Source: Oscillospiraceae bacterium
GTDB lineage: Bacteria > Bacillota > Clostridia > Oscillospirales > Ruminococcaceae
NCBI GenBank assembly: GCA_900770285.1
Contig: CAAGJO010000026.1
Location: forward strand, 1 to 45,164
DNA: 45,164 nucleotides
Direction of reading: 5' to 3'
Under the pieces are notes generated by a model. The model did not search any database. It was given only the letters and a program-made list of their open reading frames with translations, and was not told the origin of the DNA. Both the position numbers and the translations under genes were made by a program. Positions 16,508 through 23,435 of the stretch are shown piece after piece. Positions within the stretch are counted from its first letter, which is position 1. Every line of letters starts with the position of its first letter.

Positions 16508-17173
16508 TCAAGGTGCCACGGAATTTTCTTTTTCGGCAAGCCTGTTTTCGGCTTCCGTCACTATCCCGAAGAGGTCGCCCATAGATACTTTGGTGCGTCC
16601 CTCATCGTAGATATGTAAAATTCCGTCTAAAAAACGCTTCATATCTTCGATAGGTATTTCCATTTCTTTGCGGTAGACCCGTTCTTCGATTGCGCCCACC
16701 TCAATCGCATACCGCATAATCGACTGCTTCAAGCCCTCGTCCTCCGCCACACGGTCAACCTCCGCCATAGCGTTGGCAAAGTAGTGGCACAGCACCGAGT
16801 ACAGGTCAATCATCTTGCCGAGGAAGGTGGTAAGAAGCTGCTGGTGCGGCTCTCCGCTGACCGTGGAGGAAACCGTATCAAGGTACTTTTTGATATGCTC
16901 CTCAATGTCCTTTTGGCAGAGCGTGCGGGCATCATATTCCTTTTCCTCGGAAAGCCCTGTCAGCCATTCGGGAGTGGTAAGCAGCGCATCGGCAAGACCG
17001 TTGATAATCATAGTACGCTTCGGGTCAACGCCGTCTGCTTCATACCGCTGAATGGTGGATTTGTTTACGCCGATACGCTTTCCAAGCTCAGGCATGGTAA
17101 GGTTTAGTTCTGTTCGGCGCTCTTTTACCCGTTCACCGACTTGTTTTGCGGTGAATTCAATTTCTTTTTTCAA
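16508..17173 (-). CDS. XRE-family regulator of the mobile element
   Basis: This 221-aa protein has an N-terminal HTH_XRE domain, with VGERVKERRTELNLTMPELG then KRIGVNKSTIQRYEADG. A longer helical C-terminal region may bind an inducer or a partner. I choose the TTG at 17173 because AGGAGGTG lies six bases before it; the upstream ATGs fall within the -10 box of the gene's own promoter. It is divergent from the excisionase gene, with four TTGCAA palindromes between them, so it probably autoregulates and represses excision. Confidence 0.88.
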   Translation of the reverse strand: MKKEIEFTAKQVGERVKERRTELNLTMPELGKRIGVNKSTIQRYEADGVDPKRTMIINGLADALLTTPEWLTGLSEEKEYDARTLCQKDIEEHIKKYLDTVSSTVSGEPHQQLLTTFLGKMIDLYSVLCHYFANAMAEVDRVAEDEGLKQSIMRYAIEVGAIEERVYRKEMEIPIEDMKRFLDGILHIYDEGRTKVSMGDLFGIVTEAENRLAEKENSVAP

Positions 17174-17197
17174 GGTTTTCACCTCCTGACGAGTATC

Positions 17198-17325
17198 ATT
17201 ATAGCACATCAAAATGCAGATTGCAACCCTGAAACGGGATAAATATTAAAAAAATTCCTAAACAGTTGCAAAACAGGTTGACACGAGATTGCAAAATAAG
17301 TATAATTAGGATTGTACAGTTGCAA
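17198..17325. promoter_or_regulatory. Divergent promoter/operator region of the element
   Basis: Leftward promoter: -35 TTGCAA 17221-17226 and -10 TATAAT 17198-17203 (17-base spacer). Rightward promoter: TTGACA 17278-17283 and TATAAT 17301-17306 (17 bases). The palindrome TTGCAA occurs four times: 17221, 17266, 17289 and 17320. It overlaps the leftward -35, lies just upstream of the rightward -35, in the rightward spacer and just downstream of the rightward start. These are the likely XRE-regulator operators. Confidence 0.85.
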
Positions 17326-17354
17326 AACAAGTATTTCAAAAGGAGGATGAGATA

Positions 17355-17570
17355 ATGAACGCAGTTAAAATAGGTATGACCATCGAGGAAGCCGCCGAAT
17401 GTACGGGTATCGGCAGGAACACCATGCGGAAATTGGTGGACTGGGGCAAGCTGCCTGTCTTAAAGGTAGGGCGCAAGACCATTATCCGAAGGGACACGCT
17501 GGAGCGTTTTATGACGGTCAATCAAGGCAGAAATCTTCTCAATCAGAATGATGTCCGCCGAGTAGATTGA
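17355..17570 (+). CDS. xis: Excisionase/HTH DNA-binding protein
   Basis: This 71-aa protein has a MerR-like excisionase HTH: MTIEEAAECTGIGRNTMRKL followed by the wing KLPVLKVGRKTIIRRDTLERF. Such proteins bend DNA at the ends and bias a tyrosine integrase toward excision. The start has AGGAGGATGAG upstream. It is transcribed from the rightward regulated promoter, ahead of the relaxase, so excision and mobilisation would be switched on together. Confidence 0.9.
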   Translation: MNAVKIGMTIEEAAECTGIGRNTMRKLVDWGKLPVLKVGRKTIIRRDTLERFMTVNQGRNLLNQNDVRRVD

Positions 17571-17598
17571 CCGTTCTTAAAGCCCTCGGCGTTTGAGA

Positions 17599-17761
17599 GC
17601 GAAATACACCCCTCGCACAAATCTGTCGATTTGTACTCAGGGTATTTCGCCCCTGCGGGGAGCTACCGTATCAACGCTTGCAGGAAATCCCTGCCGCTTT
17701 TGATACGGCGCTGTTCCGTCAGCAAAGCCGCCGAAACAGCAGCAACCGTCAAGACGGTTGC
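17599..17761. other. Candidate origin of transfer, nested inverted repeats
   Basis: Directly upstream of the relaxase lie several perfect inverted repeats: 17599-17607 with 17642-17650 enclosing 17617-17623 with 17628-17634; 17666-17674 with 17700-17708; and 17742-17750 with 17753-17761 (GCAACCGTC/GACGGTTGC). Dense dyad symmetry next to a mob gene is the usual form of an oriT. The nick site cannot be assigned from sequence alone, and some stems may instead be terminators for the xis transcript. Confidence 0.55.
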
Positions 17762-17798
17762 AAAATGAGAACGGTATATTTTAAAGAAAGGTTGGATT

Positions 17799-19211
17799 AT
17801 GGCAAGACACAGCTTCATACAGATGTCGAAGCTGCCTAATGTCAAAGGACGAATATCGTATATCACCAGCCACGCAAGACAGGAAAATCTGTACGCCACT
17901 TACCGCACCGCCGACAATGCCTTTTGGAATAATCTCGCAAGGGAGAGCCGGCAGGAGTTCCAGCGCAGCGGCGCAGAGGGGAAATGTATTGAGGCAAGGG
18001 AGCTGATTATCGCCCTGCCCGAAGTTTACACGCAGTACGAGCCGCAGCAGGTGCTTGAGGATTTTACAGATGAGTTCCGCAGGCGGTACGGCGTGGAATG
18101 TGTGTCGGCATTGCACCACAATAAGCGCAAGACCAATTACCACATTCATCTGATTTTCAGCGAAAGGAAGCTGCTTCCTGAGCCTGATGTGAAGATTGCC
18201 ACAAGAAGCGTATTCTTTGACGAAACAGGCAAGCGGGTACGCACCAAGAAGGAAATCACAGGTGAGGACGGGCAGATAAGAAAAGGCTGTACCATTATCA
18301 AAAAGGGAGAGGTTTACGAAAGCCATCTGTTCACCGTAAAGGATGACCGCTTCAAGAGAGAGCCTTTTCTTCGGGAGGTAAAAGAGGATTATACAAACCT
18401 TATCAATCTCCATATTGAAAGCCCTGAACAGCACCTGAAGGTATTTGACAAAAACAGCGTGTACCTGCCGACAAAGAAAATAGGCAAGAACAATCCCAAA
18501 GCCGAAGAGATTGCAGCCGACAACGCTACAAGGCAGGAATGGAACAGGACAGCGGACATGGCACTTGTATCGGGGATTGAGGAGGCTAAAATACTGGAAA
18601 TCAAACAAACCGAGATACACGACAAGGTTAGCCAATCCATTAAAAGCGAGGGCTGGCTGCCGAATCTGTTCCGCCGTATCGTGAACAAGGCGAAGGACAT
18701 TTTACAAAACCTTATCCGTGAATACGGGATACCGCCGAAGCCCACGCTGGATATTGATATGACAGAGTTCTGCACCATGCGGAATCTAATGATACGGGTG
18801 CAGGATGAGGCAAGAGGGATTAGGAATTTGCAGGACAACATTCTGCCCAAGCTGAAAACACAGCTTGCAGAAACAACAGGGATTTTCAAGGGCAAGGAGC
18901 GCAAAGCCCTTACCGAGCAGATACAGCAGACGGAGCAAGAAATTGACCGCAGGCTGGATAAGCTCCCCGATATTCTCAGGGAGGACGGTTATCCCGATGT
19001 GCAGGCATTCATGGCGACCTATCGGGAGGCGGAAGCCGTTGTGGAACAATACAACCGTGACCTTGCCGAATGGGAGCGTCAGGTGAAACAAAAGAGCAGA
19101 CCGCCAAGACCGCCCGAAAAGGAGAGCGTCCGAAACAGGCTCAGACAGTTGCAGGAGCAGGGCAGACAGCAAAAGCCACGAAAGAAATCCTTTGACAGAG
19201 GCAGCCGATAG
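17799..19211 (+). CDS. mobL: MobA/MobL-family relaxase
   Basis: This 470-aa protein would nick the element at oriT and pilot the strand during mobilisation. The catalytic three-His motif is seen as HHNKRKTNYHIHLIFSER near residue 107, and motif I as PNVKGRISYITSHARQEN, where the usual Tyr follows the Ile-Ser. The C-terminal half is helical with coiled-coil stretches (KERKALTEQIQQTEQEIDRR) and a basic end. Start ATG has GAAAGG upstream. No helicase or primase domain is fused. Confidence 0.88.
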   Translation: MARHSFIQMSKLPNVKGRISYITSHARQENLYATYRTADNAFWNNLARESRQEFQRSGAEGKCIEARELIIALPEVYTQYEPQQVLEDFTDEFRRRYGVECVSALHHNKRKTNYHIHLIFSERKLLPEPDVKIATRSVFFDETGKRVRTKKEITGEDGQIRKGCTIIKKGEVYESHLFTVKDDRFKREPFLREVKEDYTNLINLHIESPEQHLKVFDKNSVYLPTKKIGKNNPKAEEIAADNATRQEWNRTADMALVSGIEEAKILEIKQTEIHDKVSQSIKSEGWLPNLFRRIVNKAKDILQNLIREYGIPPKPTLDIDMTEFCTMRNLMIRVQDEARGIRNLQDNILPKLKTQLAETTGIFKGKERKALTEQIQQTEQEIDRRLDKLPDILREDGYPDVQAFMATYREAEAVVEQYNRDLAEWERQVKQKSRPPRPPEKESVRNRLRQLQEQGRQQKPRKKSFDRGSR

Positions 19212-19222
19212 GCGAAGAAAAA

Positions 19223-19253
19223 CCGCCGCTATGGTTTTACCCATACACGGCGG
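19223..19253. terminator. Terminator between relaxase and KTR gene
   Basis: CCGCCG (19223-19228) and CGGCGG (19248-19253), with partial pairing inside (TATGG/CCATA), form a GC-rich hairpin after the relaxase stop. It serves the converging relaxase and KTR genes. Confidence 0.65.
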
Positions 19254-19267
19254 CATACATATAGAGA

Positions 19268-19444
19268 TTAGTTTTCCTGTTTCTTTATAACGGTTACTTT
19301 CAAGTTCTCTGCTTCTATCAGCGTTTCCTGCTTGCACTTCGGGCAGTAGAGAGGATAGTTTTTCAAGACCGTATCATATCTTGTTCTGTCACGGGTTTTG
19401 TTGCCACAAACAGGACATAATATCCATTCGGCTTGTTTCTGCAT
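19268..19444 (-). CDS. Cysteine-rich KTR protein
   Basis: This is a 58-aa protein with two zinc-knuckle pairs, CPVCGNKTRDRTRYDT and YCPKCKQETLI, the hallmark of the cysteine-rich_KTR family (PF14205), named for its Lys-Thr-Arg triplet. Members are frequent passengers of Tn916-like and related elements; their function is unknown, though a zinc-ribbon nucleic-acid-binding role is plausible. It is separated from the lipoprotein gene by only 14 bases. Confidence 0.88.
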   Translation of the reverse strand: MQKQAEWILCPVCGNKTRDRTRYDTVLKNYPLYCPKCKQETLIEAENLKVTVIKKQEN

Positions 19445-19458
19445 ACACTCACCAATCC

Positions 19459-19929
19459 TTACGGTATTTCGTCAATTAACGTTACCGTCCATTTTCCATC
19501 TAACTGTTCAATATCCCAACGTGAATATGCTTCTCCGTTACCAGAAATGAGAGTATCATCCTTATCGTAATAATCGGCTGAATATTTCACCCAGATATAT
19601 CCCTTCCCATTTTCCTGTTTGGTGGTTACAAGTTCTATCGAAACATCTGCCCGAACCGCCTTATCATCAAAGAAATAGTATCTTTCTAACGCACCGCAGT
19701 CCTCTTTATTCGTACCGTCTCCTGACCCGCAGTAAGACATAATATCCTTTGCTTCTGCTATGAGGTCATTTGCGACCTTTAGCTGTGTTTCATCGGTACA
19801 CTCGATTTCCATTTCATCGACCTTTTCCTGACCATAATGCTTCACAAGTGTCGAAACGCCTTTACCGCCGCAGGCGGAGAGACTGATTACCATCGTCAAG
19901 AATAGAATAGCACATAAGAATTTTTTCAT
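19459..19929 (-). CDS. Lipoprotein, element cargo
   Basis: This 156-aa protein has a lipobox SLSAC (Cys20) and a small secreted domain. The C-terminal pattern EAYSRWDIEQLDGKWTVTLID and YIWVKYSADYYD suggests an NTF2/DUF4829-like cone fold, but this is not certain. Its ATG overlaps the stop of the upstream membrane-protein gene (ATGA), so the two are translationally coupled. Together with the PadR regulator they form a three-gene cargo operon, probably for envelope stress or export. Confidence 0.75.
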   Translation of the reverse strand: MKKFLCAILFLTMVISLSACGGKGVSTLVKHYGQEKVDEMEIECTDETQLKVANDLIAEAKDIMSYCGSGDGTNKEDCGALERYYFFDDKAVRADVSIELVTTKQENGKGYIWVKYSADYYDKDDTLISGNGEAYSRWDIEQLDGKWTVTLIDEIP

Positions 19930-21221
19930 AGTTGACCTCCGTTTTTAGCAGCGTTACGCTTGCTTTTTAATTTAATCCAATCCTTTGCAATGCTCTCATT
20001 GCGGTTTACTGATAGGATAATTCCAACAAGTGCCATATCGTAAATAATGAACATTCCTCCTGTTACAACGAAGGGGACGCACATAAAGAAGTTCGGAAGA
20101 ACCCCAATGTCGGATAAGGCAGTGAAAACAATTCGTAAAATATAAATCAACAGCACGGTATTGGTTAGAAGTTTGCCAACCTCTGTATCCTGCTTTTTTG
20201 AAGTCCTGTAAAGGATAGCAAACAATATCCCGAATACAAACAGCAAAAATACAAGTGAAAATTTTCCGTATTCGTACAGGAGCAGGGTGATTGGGTGGTC
20301 ATAGAAGTAGCTCATTACCTTCACATCAACAGGCATTCCGCTTTTTCCAATTAACTCCGCTTCACGAAACACCGAAAAGAAATCGAGCTGTTGTAAATAT
20401 CCTGTATTTTCCTGCAAGCGAAAAAGATGATAAAAGCGGCTTAACAGGTACACTCCGATAATAAGAAAAATCAGCATACAAGCCACACCGAAGATATTAA
20501 CACGATTCCATTTCAGCCATTTTAATTTTAACCCGCAGCAAAAGATGAATAGCTCGCAAGCCAACAGCAACACAAAAACTGGAAACGCTTGATTTATTAA
20601 CGCTAAAGTCAGCGGAAAAATAGCATATAGCCAGTAATGTATGATTTTTGTCTCGCTTTCACTGTTCTTTTCATAAAACAGGATTCCGACCAAAACAATC
20701 GGATAGCATAGCAGCAGGTAGAACAGAAAACCGTATCCAAGCGGTGCAAATCCGTTCCATAATTCATAGAGTAGCCCGAAGATTGCCGCCAGTGAGAGCA
20801 GTCCGTATAACGCTCTTGGAAAGCGAATTAAGACAGTGTAATCAATAAAATACAAAAAAGCAGCAACACAAACTCCAAGCACAATACCGATTATCTTTGG
20901 TACGGTCAGGGATATTGAGGTTAGCATAGCAGAGATTAGAATACCACTCAGCAGCAACACGCCTGCTATGAGCAGCAACAGCCAATTCACTTTCGGGCGG
21001 TGGACAATATCAAGCTCTGTCCCAACTACATCTGCATCGCCCATTTCTTCAATGGCTTTTCTCATTGCTTCTTTCTGATTCAGACCGTTTTCCCGCAAAG
21101 CATCGTATTGGTCGTTTATGTGGTCAGAAAGCTCTCTTGTTGCCACAACCTTTGCTCTGCTCCAACGAATGTATCTTTGAACATCCTTGATATATTCTTC
21201 GGGAGAATTATATTCCTGCAA
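19926..21221 (-). CDS. Permease-prefix/DUF1700-type multi-pass membrane protein
   Basis: This 431-aa protein starts with a cytosolic helical domain (YNSPEEYIKDVQRYIRWSRA ... LSDHINDQYDALRENGLN ... AMRKAIEEMGDADVVG) of the kind that precedes PadR-linked membrane proteins. It is followed by about ten transmembrane helices. I take the TTG at 21221 as start: GGGGGTG lies six bases upstream, whereas the longer frame has no RBS and would overlap PadR by 160 bases. The start overlaps the end of padR by 14 bases. Such PadR-controlled proteins sense envelope or drug stress in Firmicutes; the activity is not known. Confidence 0.78.
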   Translation of the reverse strand: MQEYNSPEEYIKDVQRYIRWSRAKVVATRELSDHINDQYDALRENGLNQKEAMRKAIEEMGDADVVGTELDIVHRPKVNWLLLLIAGVLLLSGILISAMLTSISLTVPKIIGIVLGVCVAAFLYFIDYTVLIRFPRALYGLLSLAAIFGLLYELWNGFAPLGYGFLFYLLLCYPIVLVGILFYEKNSESETKIIHYWLYAIFPLTLALINQAFPVFVLLLACELFIFCCGLKLKWLKWNRVNIFGVACMLIFLIIGVYLLSRFYHLFRLQENTGYLQQLDFFSVFREAELIGKSGMPVDVKVMSYFYDHPITLLLYEYGKFSLVFLLFVFGILFAILYRTSKKQDTEVGKLLTNTVLLIYILRIVFTALSDIGVLPNFFMCVPFVVTGGMFIIYDMALVGIILSVNRNESIAKDWIKLKSKRNAAKNGGQL

Positions 21222-21555
21222 GCAAAACACCCCCCGACAAAACCTTATTGACTGCGGCAGAGTAGCTTTCCCACTCAGACAGCCGCACCACAAGAAATCT
21301 TTTCCCTTCATCTGTAATCCTGTAATATTTTCTTGTTTTCCCCGCAACAGTTTCTCCGTCATAGGACACAAGATACTGCTTTTGCTCTAAGAGATGGAGC
21401 AGAGGATATAATGTTCCTGCTTTCAATTCAAAAGTATGGTCGGATTGCTTCGCAAGTTCTTCTATCATCTGATACCCATACATATCTTGTTTTTCAAGCA
21501 GCTTCAAAATCAGCATATCTGTATTCCCTGAAATCAGAGATTTATCAATTGCCAT
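21208..21555 (-). CDS. PadR-family transcriptional repressor
   Basis: This 115-aa protein has the PadR winged helix: GNTDMLILKLLEKQDMYGYQ, TFELKAGTLYPLLHLLE and the wing GKTRKYYRITDEGKR. PadR proteins repress adjacent membrane or transport genes and are released by small hydrophobic ligands. RBS AAGGAGG precedes the ATG. It is the first gene of the cargo operon, so autoregulation through the promoter at 21591-21619 is likely. Confidence 0.93.
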   Translation of the reverse strand: MAIDKSLISGNTDMLILKLLEKQDMYGYQMIEELAKQSDHTFELKAGTLYPLLHLLEQKQYLVSYDGETVAGKTRKYYRITDEGKRFLVVRLSEWESYSAAVNKVLSGGVLLAGI

Positions 21556-21590
21556 ATATGTCCCTCCTTGTATCGACAGTCTACATATCG

Positions 21591-21619
21591 ATTATATATA
21601 GATTGCCGATATAAGTCAA
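21591..21619 (-). promoter_or_regulatory. padR promoter (TTGACT-17-TATAAT)
   Basis: Minus strand: -35 TTGACT at 21614-21619 and -10 TATAAT at 21591-21596. Repeated ATATCG/CGATAT motifs around the -10 and up to the RBS (21570-21611) form dyads that could be the PadR operator. Confidence 0.85.
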
Positions 21620-21751
21620 GAGGCAACAGACAACATTCATAAAAAGTTTGCTTTTGGATTGCCAAACCCTATGTTTTCAGCATAATCTCTCTACTGTAGC
21701 GCTTTTAACCCACAAATGCCTTGTGTTAAGCCATATTCTCGTCATAAAATA

Positions 21752-21784
21752 CGAGGGGTAAGGCATTTACACCTTTACCCCTCG
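21752..21784 (-). terminator. Terminator after tnpV
   Basis: CGAGGGGTAA (21752-21761) is perfectly complementary to 21775-21784, with a 13-base loop and a T-rich tract on the minus strand, 22 bases after the tnpV stop. Confidence 0.8.
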
Positions 21785-21805
21785 CTTTGCGTTACCGCCA
21801 GTCTG

Positions 21806-22183
21806 CTATGCGAAGATGATTTCTTTATTCACAATCTCCATCGCACAAGCCCGTATATTATTCATTCTCCTGACCCATTCTAAGGCGTTTTCCGCCTTTA
21901 ATTGTTCCGTGATACCCTGTGCCTGCTTCATGCCATCTATGAGCCGTTCAAAGCGTTCCTGCGCCTGTTCGTTGATGCCGGAAAGATAAGTGTTGAGCTT
22001 ACCGCTGGTCAGAAGTGTTGTGTAGGTTGCTTTTCTATGTTCTTTCAGGTAGCGTTTGTGCCGCTGTCCCCATATCCCGATAGGCTTTTCTTCTTCGGGT
22101 GGCAAGCTAAGGCACGGCAAATAGTATTCGCCTTGCAGTTCATACCAAAGACCGTTGTTTTCATCATAAATGTACTTGTCCAT
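21806..22183 (-). CDS. tnpV: TnpV-family protein
   Basis: This 125-aa protein begins with a MDKYIYDENNGLWYELQGEY motif, then LPCLSLPPEEE and the helical segment IGIWGQRHKRYLKEHRKATY. This matches the transposon-encoded TnpV family (PF14198) carried by Tn4451-like and related elements; the function is not established. ATG 22183 has GGAGG at correct spacing. It is the gene closest to the right end of the element. Confidence 0.88.
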   Translation of the reverse strand: MDKYIYDENNGLWYELQGEYYLPCLSLPPEEEKPIGIWGQRHKRYLKEHRKATYTTLLTSGKLNTYLSGINEQAQERFERLIDGMKQAQGITEQLKAENALEWVRRMNNIRACAMEIVNKEIIFA

Positions 22184-22270
22184 CTTGAAATCCTCCAGTA
22201 TAATATATTCGCACATATGTCACAGTTTCCCGATTGCCACTTGTTTTTATAGCTTGTTATCAGATTTTTC

Positions 22271-22294
22271 TTCCCTTATTTTTGCCCTTATGAG
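22271..22294 (+). repeat. Subterminal direct repeat of the element, right
   Basis: TTCCCTTATTTTTGCCCTTA followed by TGAG is the right copy of 15058-15081, about 150 bases inside the right end. Confidence 0.65.
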
Positions 22295-22420
22295 GTGGCG
22301 AGGGAAGCATAAACGCAAGTGAAATCGTATAAAGGGATAAGGCGGACACATTGCGATAAATCCTTTGTTTTCAAGCGTTTTGGAGGATTTTATTAAAGCC
22401 CTATGAGGGGCAGTAACCAC

Positions 22421-22870
22421 TTATGAAATCGTGGTTTTCAAATTCAAATTTACCTCTCCGCCTGAATAAACCGTTCCCAGATAAACCCAGCATGACAACT
22501 GTGCTGATTTATCGGCAGGTGCGTTAAATAGATCTGACTTTCCATCTTGCTGTACTCTTAGCTTCATTTGTGATAAAAGTTCTCGTGAATTTTCATCAGC
22601 ACCCAGCGATTTTAAATAAATCTTTATCTTCACATTATTTTCAGCATTGTTTTTGACCTTTATCTGCTGTGTAATGCTGTCACCCGGCACAACACCTTTA
22701 AAATCACTGAACAGATCTGTAGGAGAGTATTCACTTCCCGGAGCAAATATAAATTTTCCTGCATTTCCTTTATAGGTTACACTGCCATCTGCAAATGCCT
22801 CTGCAGAAAAAAACATGGTCATCATTATTGTCAGAATCAAGGGAACTATTAATCTTACAGCTTTTTTCAT
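22421..22870 (-). pseudogene. Split sortase-anchored surface protein, N-terminal fragment
   Basis: The fragment encodes a 149-aa product. It has a signal peptide (MKKAVRLIVPLILTIMMTMF ... AEAFA), then a beta-sandwich pattern with VVPGDSITQQIKVKNNAENN, as in TasA-like or DUF916-type bacterial surface proteins. It ends WVYLGTVYSGGEVNLNL. After the 9-bp core the element contributes five foreign residues and a stop. The wall-anchor part is now at 14757-14980. I use ATG 22870, two bases after the upstream stop with GGGGGAT as RBS. As it stands the product would be secreted but not anchored. Confidence 0.88.
22438..22446. repeat. Attachment-site core, right (TCAAATTCA)
   Basis: This is the second copy of the nine-base core at 14972-14980. 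It lies within codons of the surface-protein gene. A small hairpin (AACCAC/GTGGTT, 22416-22436) lies just inside the element. Confidence 0.8.
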
Positions 22871-22871
22871 A

Positions 22872-23417
22872 TTATCCCCCCTGACTGTTACTTGGAACAA
22901 ATCCCCATGCATCCTGAACAGCTTTTATCGGTTCAGCCTGAACAGCCTCCGCCAAAATTTCAACATGCAGGGTATACTCCTCCGACGGAGCTTCGCTCAG
23001 AGGTTTGCACTCCTTTATAAGCACTCCTGTGCTGTCATTGGGCTTTACGGGCTTATTCCAATAATAAAAGCCCCCATGCTCTGTCCAGCCGTCTTTACTA
23101 AGAATAAGAGTGTAATCTTTATCTTTCAAGGGAGATTTGCCGCAGTTGTTCCCTTCTTTGTCCTTCCACGTCACCACAATTATTCCCCGAAGATATGATG
23201 AAACAGTTCCTGTATTCCTAATGCTGACATTGCTTTTCACATTTTCCTCAAAAGTTTCTTCAATCTCACATTCTGACTTAACAGGTTCAAAGCTATTTTC
23301 CAATGCGTTGGATCTTGCCGCAAGCCATGCCACAGTTCTGCCCGCATTCACTATACACAGCACCATGACAGACAGAAATATCACACAGCTTTTTTTACTT
23401 TTCTCCCATATATACAA
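22872..23417 (-). CDS. TasA-like secreted protein
   Basis: This 181-aa protein has an N-terminal signal/anchor helix and a beta-sandwich with VSIRNTGTVSSYLRGIIVVT, DYTLILSKDGWTEHGGFYYW and LHVEILAEAVQAEPIKA. It shares the WYY/FYYW and EAVQA features with the two TasA-like proteins upstream. I infer a small surface subunit processed by the SipW-type peptidase. The start is a TTG (23417) eight bases after AAGGAGG. It lies 18 bases after the vWA gene and nearly touches the next gene. Confidence 0.8.
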   Translation of the reverse strand: MYIWEKSKKSCVIFLSVMVLCIVNAGRTVAWLAARSNALENSFEPVKSECEIEETFEENVKSNVSIRNTGTVSSYLRGIIVVTWKDKEGNNCGKSPLKDKDYTLILSKDGWTEHGGFYYWNKPVKPNDSTGVLIKECKPLSEAPSEEYTLHVEILAEAVQAEPIKAVQDAWGFVPSNSQGG

Positions 23418-23435
23418 CTTTTCCGCCTCCTTTTC

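Larger units (their letters stand above)
14981..22446. mobile_element. Integrative mobilizable element, 7.47 kb
   Basis: The element is bounded by the TCAAATTCA repeat and carries, left to right, integrase (-), XRE regulator (-), excisionase (+), a structured oriT-like region, MobA/MobL relaxase (+), cysteine-rich KTR protein (-), lipoprotein (-), membrane protein (-), PadR regulator (-) and TnpV (-). Base composition is visibly richer in G+C than the AT-rich flanks. There are no coupling-protein or type IV secretion genes, so transfer would need a helper conjugative element. Subterminal direct repeats (15058-15081 and 22271-22294) and inverted AAAACGCT motifs (15003-15010 and 22374-22381) lie near the ends, as expected of integrase arm sites. 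It interrupts a surface-protein gene. Confidence 0.9.

Noticed and set aside
17781..18635. Long minus-strand open frame (284 codons) opposite the relaxase
   Set aside because: It is antisense to a gene with clear MobA/MobL motifs, has no RBS, and its sequence is low-complexity hydrophobic as expected from the complement of a charged coding frame.
18389..19337. Two overlapping minus-strand open frames opposite the relaxase C-terminus
   Set aside because: They are shadows of the plus-strand gene; the only real minus-strand gene here is the KTR protein at 19268-19444 in a different frame.
21629..21805. Further gene between padR and tnpV
   Set aside because: Only a promoter-like stretch and a terminator are found; no frame with an RBS.
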